Assembly (NCBI GenBank): GCA_033032175.1
Contig: CM065319.1
Coordinates: 15,039,018 to 15,103,017 of the forward strand
DNA length: 64,000 nucleotides
Direction: 5' to 3'
Origin: Saturnia japonica
Lineage: Eukaryota; Arthropoda; Insecta; Lepidoptera; Saturniidae
Part shown: in pieces, positions 56,261 to 64,000 of the stretch
Numbering within the stretch: the first letter of the stretch is position 1
Layout: every line of letters begins with the position of its first letter
Notes under the pieces: model-generated
Database searches by the model: none
Told to the model about the DNA's origin: nothing
Seen by the model: only the letters and a program-made list of their open reading frames with translations
Position numbers and translations under genes: made by a program

Positions 56261-56281
56261 TTCGTCGTCGTCGTCGTTCGT
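56261..56281 (+). repeat. Short CGT microsatellite
   Basis: TTCGTCGTCGTCGTCGTTCG, about five CGT units. No repeated copy elsewhere. Confidence 0.6.
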
Positions 56282-56986
56282 TGTTTGTTATCAAATGCAT
56301 ATGTAGAAGAACTATTGCAAAGGGAGGATCCTCCGGCCAGACGGGTGTTATGTCTGGCGGGCAGCTGCCCAACGATTGTAGTCGGGTTCTTGTATATATA
56401 CTCAACGATTGAGTTAATTTCTATAGCGCAATGTAGGATAGTAAGGATGCGTCTTATGTGGCTCGATAGATGTCGCTATATGTCGCTACACATACAATAT
56501 TTTACCCCGTGATCAAGTTTACCCTCTCTCCCCTAATCTTTATCTGAAGATTCTGAAGTAGCATTTTATTATGTAGAAATCACAGTGCAGTGCACAAGAG
56601 TACCTAGCTATAGTGAAGCACCGTCTGACCTTTAATGGCCGTAAGTGTTATGGCTTGCTTTATCAAGCAACTTCAACATATATATGTCTACATATTATGC
56701 CTATGACTGTCCTATCTTGTGTTTATTATCTTATGTAAAGCTGTATACGAGAACTTGTCACACATGAATCATGCGGCACGATATTTCTAGCACATCATGT
56801 CACAATTTTATTATTTTTTAACAATATTTCTCAAAGGCAAAATCTCGGATTTTGTCTCTAACTCAGGCTATCGTGATCATTGCAACTTAAGGTGAATGAG
56901 CCTTGTTTAAAACTTATCAGAAAACCATATCAGAAAATGTAAGATTCTTATTACAAATCAGTTTGGTTATTTAAATATGTTATAGC

Positions 56987-59546
56987 CTGGCAAATGAAAG
57001 TAGAGACTGAAAAAGCGCGGCAAATTTTAAAAATATCAGTATAGCAACCCCAAAAATAGTATGACATACCTGGAATAATCTAATTTGATACTTTATAATA
57101 TAAAATAATTTGTTTTTGCTGAAAAACAGCATTATTTGTATACTATTGCTTGATTGCATGTGAACAGGTCCAAAATGGGAATAAATCTACGAAATAAATC
57201 AATACTGCGGTAGTAGCAGCTACCAACCTACCTAGGTAACCTCTTATCAAAAGAAACTTACCGCTAAGTTTTTGATAATTACGATTGTTATAAATTCAAG
57301 TTCCCAGAAGAATTCGGGGGAGGCTTTTGCCCAGCAGTGGTTTAGGTTAGGCTAAGTTAAAAATAATAATATTAAAATGGCTAGCGCTAATTGCGTATAA
57401 TCGAATTTCTATTCAGACAAAGTAAACTGAAGTTTCGAGATGTAAAATCACTACCTATATTGATCCAAATGAAAGAAACAGGTGACATTTCGAAAAATAA
57501 GTTTACAACGTCTGAATCAAAAATAACACTTGGTATTATGTAGCAATTTGATTTTTATAAAAAACAACAATTCTATAATAATTTTGGTTTATTCACTTTC
57601 ATAATCAAAATCTGAATCTAAAACTTCCATGTGAAAAGATTCATTAGAGTCACTGGAATCAGTGTTTCCTACATTAATAATAAAACTTTCTAAGTTATTT
57701 TCTGTAATTCTGCTCCTTTCTTTATATTTATTTTCAACATGTATGACATGATCAGTCACTTTCTTCCACTCCTCTGGAGTTATGGTTTCAAACAATTCTT
57801 TTATAACACCCTCTAACTCCACTGGGGCTAGGGCAATATTTTTACTTGCCACTTTATGTTTAGCAAAACTCCATACCAGCTCAATGGTGTTTAGATCGCA
57901 GTGGTAGGGGGGAAGTTGTAATACCTCATGCCCATTCTGCTTCAGAAGTGCATCAGCTTCATATACTGGTTCTGGTGTGTTTCGTTTTACAAAACATAGG
58001 AGCTCTACTTTTGTGTGATATTTTTCAAATGGAATATCATTCAAAGTAAGCCATTCTCTTGTCATTTTTGCGATTTTGTGATGTAGAAGCTTTATTTACA
58101 ATGATTGAATGGTAACTGGCGTTATCCATGACTATTACACTCGGCTCATTTAAGTTGGGTATAAGATTTTCTCTTAGCAATTTATTAAAGTTTACAGCAT
58201 TCATGTCGTGGTGGTAGTCCGCCATTTTAGATTTAGTACTAAAGACTAACAATAAGTTTGGCACAGGGCCTTTCTCTGATCCAGCATGTACAATTTTGTA
58301 CCTTTTTCCTATCCAAACATTTTCATTTACACCATTTGTAGATGGACCTTGTCAAAACTACAATTTTTATGAACATAGGTCTCGTCTAAATAAATTATTG
58401 ACTTTCCTTCTCTACGTTTCAAAGCCATGGTTCTTAAAAACCGATGTCTCCAGGCAGATATGTAATAACGTTCAAATAACAATGAACGCTCATTCTTATT
58501 TTTCTTAAATTCATAGCCATTGGACAATAATAAGTGGCGAAGAGTTCTCTGCATCCATTAAATCCAATGCTTTCTCTTAATTCCACTAACAGAGTTCTCA
58601 ACGTAGGAACTTGTTTTCTAACGATGTAAAGTTCCTTAATTTATGTTACGAATAGCATCTATGTCGAAACTATCTAGGTCGGACACTGTGGGCTTATGTG
58701 GCCGTTTTTTCCTGGGGTATTCCAGACACCTTCATTTACTGTACCTTCCTTTTTAATGTTGTAACACTCACTTCTATAAAGAATGATGAAACAGAATGAT
58801 TAGGTGCTGTATTTATAATAGCAAATAATTTATTAGAATAAATCTTTATTAAACTTATGTACTTAGGAAAAACTTACCAGTGATTGAAGCTATTTTATCC
58901 AAGTATTGGTTCTGGGTTCTTAACCTATTTTTTGCTCCAAATCAGTCAGTTTTTCAATAGTTTTCACTATCTCATCAATCCCTGCTACATCCACCAAGAT
59001 TTTCTGTAAAAGAAAACAAGTTGTGTTAAAATTTATTAAGGTATGTTTGATAACCATAATGCATTATTATGAAGCTATTTAACGTAATATAAACTGAATG
59101 TGGATAAAAATAGAGAAATAGTTTTGTAAAGATATAAATAATAATTACGATTTCAAACAAAGTATCAACTTCTAAGCCTCATACTAACCTAAGAAATTCA
59201 ACACCACACGTAAACAATCTTGTTTCAGTTTGAATTCAGCGCCTTTCTCCTGTTATTTTTCTTCAAGTTTAGAAATCATGCGAAACAACATCTCCCTCAC
59301 TCCACTTTTAATAGTTTTATTCACTTTTGAGTTACAAAAATGCTCAACAAGGTCTCAACAAATCTTCTTCTTCTTTATATAATGGCAACGTGTGTCTAAA
59401 CACAATTTGCCAATGTCACGTATATAGAACCATAAACGAAAGAGATTTATCGTAAACGATGGCCGTCACAACAAATCAACCAACAACACGCCATCTTGTT
59501 TTGACAAATCTGCAAATAATTCGAGTGTCTACTTTCGTTTGCCAGA
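56987..59546 (-). mobile_element. Tc1/mariner-superfamily element with long D-E spacing
   Basis: Terminal inverted repeats: 'CTGGCAAATGAAAGTAGAGA' (left, 56987-57010) and, as complement, 'CTGGCAAACGAAAGTAGACA' (right, 59523-59546). TA dinucleotides lie within a few bases outside each end. The 2.56-kb interior carries a broken DDE transposase on the minus strand (57589-58625). The size exceeds a standard mariner, partly because of non-coding DNA at both ends. Confidence 0.75.
57589..58625 (-). pseudogene. DDE transposase pseudogene (DD~80E)
   Basis: Three minus-strand blocks in different frames. 58327-58625 has an in-frame stop at the join of KRKHWI and MQRTLRHLLLSNGYEFKKN, then KSIIYLDETYVHKNCSFDK with the first catalytic Asp. 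58037-58264 has KMADYHHDMNAVNFNKLL and PSVIVMDNASYH with the second Asp. 57589-58065 has LQLPPYHCDLNTIELVWS with the catalytic Glu, ending in an acidic tail (DSDFDYESE). Frameshifts lie near 58300 and 58060. Counting across the second join gives about 80 residues between Asp 2 and Glu, against 34 in Tc1. Long-spaced families of this superfamily are known (I recall DD82E 'Sailor'); assignment is tentative. The gene is dead. Confidence 0.8.
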
Positions 59547-59549
59547 CTT

Positions 59550-60360
59550 TAGTTTATTTAAAGTTTATAGTAAGACAACCCGTCCCTAGTACTTCCAGAC
59601 GCCGTGATATACGTCTCCCGTCTAGGTACTATGATTACTCTTTGTAGGTTGTTTATGCATCGGTTGTTGTTAGTTCTATTCTTGAATTTGACAGAGAATA
59701 AAAAGAAGAGCTCTAGCTAGCGCGTCGTTGAATGTCTTTTTAAAATGACCGTCGTGTTTTCTGATTATTTTATATAATAGCCTAACTTACGAATGTGTAA
59801 TATATTGTGGTGGTTGAATAAACGTTTCAACTATCTGCCGACTATATTATTTATAATACTGAGCTAGCTTGGCGAAAAGTTACATATTATTTATTCCCTA
59901 TAGAATAAATAAGTAGTTTTAAGACCACAGGATACTAAGTGTGACTTTCAATAACAAAAACTAAAGGTCAATAATATCTAGGGAATTTATAAAAAATATT
60001 TAGTTTTTGAATAACAATTTATTATACTAATATTTTTCATTAATGTATTTTCTTAATGTCTTTTAACCCTTTTAATGGATTTAAAAGGCTTGGAGATTTT
60101 AGTTATATTATAAGTTTCATTTTAAGGAGTAACTTATTACACTGTCTCTGGTTAACAGCCATCTATGTAAATCCATTATTTAGTAGCTTAAATAGCTTGT
60201 ATCCAGTAGCCTTAAGAATATAAAAATTAAATATTTACATCAACTGACTGTCAAAATTTAAATCCGTTCACAAATTGATAAAATAAGAAGTATTGATTTA
60301 CTTTCGAGTCATTTTCTTCTTGTTTTGGCACCGCAAAAAGCACTTGCCACTGTCAATGTC
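59550..60360. other. AT-rich stretch, nothing recognised
   Basis: No family landmark or supported frame. A short family N-like remnant ('ATGCAAAATGCCAC' and 'AAATATAGAGTCAAAAA') follows at 60378-60420 on the minus strand. Confidence 0.35.
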
Positions 60361-61189
60361 TTTAAGCCTTCAATAAATCATGCAAAATGCCACAAACATT
60401 ACAAAATATAGAGTCAAAAAATCTAAGATAATGAATTAAACATTACTATTAATGGAAATTGATTATAAAATTAGTAACTTACTAGTCTTCATAATCGTAC
60501 AACGTTACTAATCAGTATTACTAATTCTGGTTCAGTAATAAATAATAATTCCTTCAAAAGAAGTTCTTTTTAAAAGAACTTTTGGCTCAGCTTTCCATTG
60601 ACGTCCGTCGAGTTGGGGGATGATTTTTTTTTTACAGAAAGGTTACATTAATATAAGCACATACGCAAAGTTTCAACATGCGGAAACCCGTAGTTTTTGA
60701 GAAAAAAATTAATTAAAATAATTTATTTTTGTATTAATTGTCAATCCCTACCACAGATTATATAGAATTCACGCCATTGAACGTTTCGTTTTACCTACGG
60801 TTAAGTTGTCATACGTTCAGTAACATTTTATTTTATATAAATTTACGAAAATAATTATATTTTGTACTCATTTCAATAATTTATCATGCACATATATATT
60901 TAGCAGTTGATATATATTAAATTATAGCATTATTTTCATTATGGTTCATACGAATTAAAATAAGTAGTATCAGTCTTTTGAGGGCTTGCAGAACGAAACG
61001 TAAAACTGACGCCATTTTGTACTGTCATTGTCAATGTCATCGTTTGTGTCCCTAGCAGTTGAGAGCGTATATGGAAGATAACAAATAAAAAATAATAGGT
61101 TAGGTTCAACTTATGGCAAAGAACTGAATTGATTGACTCCAACTCTACCTGGTATGATTCTCTTTTACCCCTAGAGTGTTTTTATAAAG

Positions 61190-61375
61190 CCGGAGGCGCG
61201 TAGGGAGAGCAGACTCCGCCTGCTGTAACTAATTGTAGGCATCGGACGAGCCAAAGCGGCTGAGGCTGGTCGCCCAAGGCCACCAATTAGCCGAAGCTGC
61301 GGAGGCGAGAATGGATGCCTACAATTAGTTACGCAAAGGCGTAGAGGCTACTCTTCCCGCAGCGCTGGAGATGTT
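61190..61375. repeat. GC-rich stem-loop inside the inverted-repeat element
   Basis: 'GTAACTAATTGTAGGCATC' (61225-61243) and its complement 'GATGCCTACAATTAGTTAC' (61314-61332) form a 19-bp perfect stem around 70 GC-rich bases ('AAAGCGGCTGAGGCTGGTCG'). The imperfect pairing continues outward ('GGCGCGTAGGGAGAGCAG' against 'GGCTACTCTTCCCGCAGCG'). It stands out sharply from the AT-rich loop around it. Confidence 0.75.
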
Positions 61376-61638
61376 GCAGTCTCAAAATAGATATAAAAAT
61401 CCCTCTGAATCTGTCCCCCTATTTTTCGCTGATGAAGGGGGTTCTACTCCTTCCCCTTCAAGGGGTCACCTCTTATTTTTTACACTTATTATTAGTTTAA
61501 AAACATAAAAATGAGGAAAATTTCCTAAGAATTAAAAATTTTAAAAACTCGTAAACTTAAATAAAATAAAATGTTACTGAACGTATGACAACTTAACCTT
61601 AGGTAAAACGAAACGTTCAATGCTTCAATGGCGTAAAA

Positions 61639-62070
61639 TTTAGAGATGTATTTTTTTACAATCGATTATTTTGTAAAGAATTAAAATCGATTTAAAAATT
61701 ATCAATTTTATCCAAAAAATAACCGATTGTTTTAAATAATCGATTTTTTTCATAAATTCTTAAGAAATTGAATTATACGCCTGAAATATTCAAAATCATC
61801 ACTTTATTAATCAAATAATCAGTGTTTATCACAGTAATAAAATCAACAACAATTAAGTATACAAATATTTAAAAACAAATTACCACATCTCTGTGGGCCA
61901 AGAATTTAGAAATAGCAGTTTTGGTAAATTTAACGCTGTTTTAAAAGTACAGAAGGGTTATTAAATACCTACTTGCACAAAAAATGACATTAGATTCATC
62001 AAAAAAAAATTGACAGTGAAAAAAATCGATTTTTCTAAATTAATAAATCGTTTATTTTTTCGCATCCTTA
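61639..62070. mobile_element. hAT-like MITE nested in right arm
   Basis: An approximately 430-bp AT-rich insert splits the right arm of the 60591-62254 element. Ends 'TAGAGATGTATTTTTTT' and 'AAAAAATAAACGATTT' (as complement 'TAAGGATGCGAAAAAATAAA') form an imperfect TIR. The interior repeats ATCGATT. Flanks 'GCGTAAAA' and 'GCGTGAAT' are a plausible 8-bp target-site duplication with two changes, in line with hAT elements. Confidence 0.7.
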
Positions 62071-62259
62071 GCGTGAATTCTATATAATCTGTGGTAGAGA
62101 TTGACAATTAATACAAAAATAAATTATTTTCATTAATTTTTTTCTCGAAAACTACGGGTTTCCGCATGTTGAAACTTTGCGTATGTGCTTATAATAATGT
62201 AACCTTTCTGTAAAAAAAAAATCATCCCCCAACTCGACGGACGTCAATGGAAAGTCGTA

Positions 62260-63000
62260 CCGAACTTTTAAATCTACGAACTTAAAAAAGGATCATCCGC
62301 GACCCAGGACGGAAGGTTGTTAAACCAACACCAAGTTTGAAGTTAGTTAGTGATCCTATCGAAGTAGTAATTTCTAATGGTCATAATGTTATTTATCTCT
62401 GGTCATAATCGTAAAATCACGATGCCTTTTTCTAATCGATTGACAGAATTTATTCGTGTTCAGTAGGATTTGTTTAAATTAATGCTCACCAGCATAGACA
62501 CTCACCACCAGAGATAAATTCTCACCACTACCTAATAGAATAACAATTAATAAACTAGAGACAAAAACTATTAAACTATTAAAATAAAGCATAGGTAGCT
62601 AATTGCACTTTTAAAAATATAAAAATTGTAGAAAAGTTAATAACAATAACTTATTATTTACTGAGATCAAAGTAACTCATTATTGTCCACCACAGAATAC
62701 ATTATAATTTAGGGATAGCGATTTAAGATCGATTAATTAAAGAAATAATCTTTTGCGCCTGCATGAATGATTTAGCCATGGTATTGAATCGATTCAGCGA
62801 ATCGATATTTCAAAATAGAAAATCAAAAAACAATTGTTTCTCGTTTGATAGAACTAAAAAATTATTTACAATTAATTAAATGTACGCAAATACATGTAAA
62901 GAAATGCTAGTTCTTCAATTAATTACTCAAAAACTCACGAAATGGCTGTATTGGCTGTGCGCTCAATTTCCTTTGCTTCTCAATTAATGGATAAAATAAA
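62260..63000. other. AT-rich stretch, nothing recognised
   Basis: No supported frame. 'ACTCACCACCAGAGATAAATT' is loosely complementary to 'TTATTTATCTCTGGTCATAA' about 130 bp upstream, but no clear element boundary was found. Confidence 0.35.
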
Positions 63001-63002
63001 TA

Positions 63003-63560
63003 CAGTGTAAACTCTTTATAACGATAAACTCCCTATAACGTTGAAGTGAGCCCAACTTGGTTGGTTTGCGTTAAAACCCACATATTGAAACACTCTTTAT
63101 AGCGATACGCCATTCTCTATTACGAAGAAATGTGTTCATATTATTAGACGGTAAATATTTATTATCGGTATTATTGTTTATTATCAGGTAACAAAAGACT
63201 TTCAAGTTCCGAAACAACCTAGGTCGGTCTAGCTTTTGTTATCCTTAATTGCCTTGAAAACGTGCAGTATGACGCATTGTTTTCTCGGAATTGATGGTCT
63301 TCGACCAAGCATTCTGGGTACCTATTATATTATGAGTCGTAAACCTACTTTGAAACTGTTAACATGGCCAGTAAACGGAAAGCGATAGTGTTGACGAAAA
63401 AGTTTGTGTGATACGTGCGATTGAAAAGGGAGAAAATAAAAGTGACGTTGGAAGGCGTTTTGAACTAAGTAAATTTTTTGTTCACTCCATATAACGATAA
63501 CTCTCTATAACGACAAAAAATGCTCAGTCCCTTGAGTTTTGTTATAAAGAGTTACGTTTC
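63003..63560 (+). mobile_element. pogo/Tigger-like element, internally deleted
   Basis: Left end 'GTAAACTCTTTATAACGATA' and right end, as complement, 'GTAACTCTTTATAACAAAAC' form inverted repeats, with TA at 63001-63002 and 63561-63562. The motif CTCTTTATA/CTCCATATAACGATA repeats inside both ends. A short frame starts at 63364: MASKRKAIVLTKKFV, then after a one-base shift VIRAIEKGENKSDVGRRFEL. This is the CENP-B/pogo N-terminal helix-turn-helix. The catalytic part is absent. At 558 bp it is a non-autonomous remnant. Confidence 0.75.
63364..63475 (+). pseudogene. CENP-B-type DNA-binding domain fragment of pogo transposase
   Basis: MASKRKAIVLTKKFV stops at TGA 63409-63411. In the next frame VIRAIEKGENKSDVGRRFEL continues the psq/CENP-B helix-turn-helix ('A...IEKGE.KSDV.RRF..SK'). 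Only about 38 residues of the domain remain. Confidence 0.75.
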
Positions 63561-63562
63561 TA

Positions 63563-64000
63563 AATTTTTTGTCTGTAACCGCCATAATCGTGTAACGTGG
63601 GATCACCTGTACCTTCCGAACGCCTATTTTATTGCCGGGAAAATCACAAGTAATGAACGGGACCGCTTGGATCCTAATAGACAGTACAAACTGATCTCCC
63701 TGAAAAGCTTAGACAGTAAGCGTTAGGAACTATAAAGAATAGGTAAACTGTAGAAATGCCAAACTTATAAATTTGTGAAATAAATTCTCTGTCTTTTTTT
63801 ATATCTGCTACTTTAGTAGGTTGTAAAAAAGCTTTGATTAGATAAAAATGATAAAAGATCTATTATTATAATGTCCTTTTTGTTTTCTATAATAAGGATT
63901 TACATTTATATTGTAAATACAAACTCAAAAAGCGTAACAAAAAAACCAAAAACGTGTGCGTCTCGGGACGCTCGACAGAAGTAATAGGTAAATTAAAATA
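63563..64000. other. Window end, nothing recognised
   Basis: The 68-codon frame at 63520-63726 begins inside the pogo remnant and has no family resemblance. The rest is AT-rich without landmarks. Confidence 0.35.

Larger units (their letters stand above)
60591..62254. mobile_element. Large inverted-repeat element with nested MITE
   Basis: The left arm (60591-60848) and the right arm (61549-61638 plus 62071-62254) are reverse complements, sharing 'CATTGACGTCCGTCGAGTTG', 'CATACGCAAAGTTTCAACAT', 'GCGGAAACCCGTAGTTTT', 'ATTATATAGAATTCACGCC' and 'GTTGTCATACGTTCAGTAAC'. The right arm is interrupted by a 430-bp insert. The loop (60849-61548) holds a GC-rich hairpin block. No transposase seen, so it is a non-autonomous foldback-type element. 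Superfamily unknown and unlike the 4296-5842 element in sequence. Confidence 0.85.

Noticed and set aside
56261..56281. CGTCGT run as a CRISPR or satellite array
   Set aside because: Only about five trinucleotide units with no spacers or longer array.
1..64000. Telomeric (TTAGG)n arrays, rDNA, CRISPR arrays, bacterial operons
   Set aside because: None seen on either strand. Features are those of an insect nuclear genome.

Overview
Nuclear DNA of an insect, almost certainly a moth or butterfly. The sequence is AT-rich, introns are kilobases long with GT..AG borders, and the dispersed repeats are of kinds I associate with lepidopteran genomes: RTE-type LINE tails, mori-like mariner copies, tRNA-derived SINEs and hAT-like MITEs. 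I cannot name the species. There are no operons, CRISPR arrays or bacterial features, and I found no free-standing tRNA or rRNA gene.

One protein-coding gene can be built exon by exon. It lies on the + strand from about 13.6 kb to 52-53.6 kb and encodes a translation regulator with a PAM2 motif (poly(A)-binding-protein binding) followed by a MIF4G domain, of the Paip1/CTIF/MIF4GD type. Coding exons of the long form are 17674-17808, 26845-26926, 31541-31676, 46066-46216, 47053-47317, 49419-49609, 50290-50487 and 51755-51976 (459 aa). All splice phases agree. Two further first exons (28591-28744 and 33016-33047) splice in phase to exon 31541 and exon 46066 respectively. A weaker one lies at 36372-36433. 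Promoter choice would therefore decide whether the protein carries PAM2.

The rest is intron and intergenic DNA filled with transposable-element debris. 0-13 kb: LINE fragments (2650-2838, 3351-3664, 11540-11863), a foldback element with 465-bp terminal inverted repeats (4296-5842), a decayed mariner (6347-7616), a small Tc1-like MITE (7680-7800) and a TIR element carrying a nested retroelement (8517-9434). 18-23.2 kb: a nearly identical head-to-tail duplication of 2.53 kb, whose left breakpoint cuts an internally deleted mariner. 24-52 kb: repeats in the introns. 54-64 kb: a Tc1/mariner-superfamily element with an unusually long D-E spacing (56987-59546), a large inverted repeat split by a hAT-like MITE (60591-62254) and a pogo/Tigger remnant (63003-63560).

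Repeat families are labelled by letter. P: poly(A)-tailed retroelement, 7 copies. H: 'CACCGAGAGATC' family. F: RTE-like tail family. D: 'GATCGAGTTTCTTGCCGG' family. G: 'CTTGAGGGTGGTAGTTA' family. K: 'TTATGAACCGATTT' family. N: 'TTTTTGACCCTATATTATG' family. Q: 'GAGCGTGCCAAAGAAATA' family. Letters are local labels, not database names. All calls come from reading the sequence; no database search was run.
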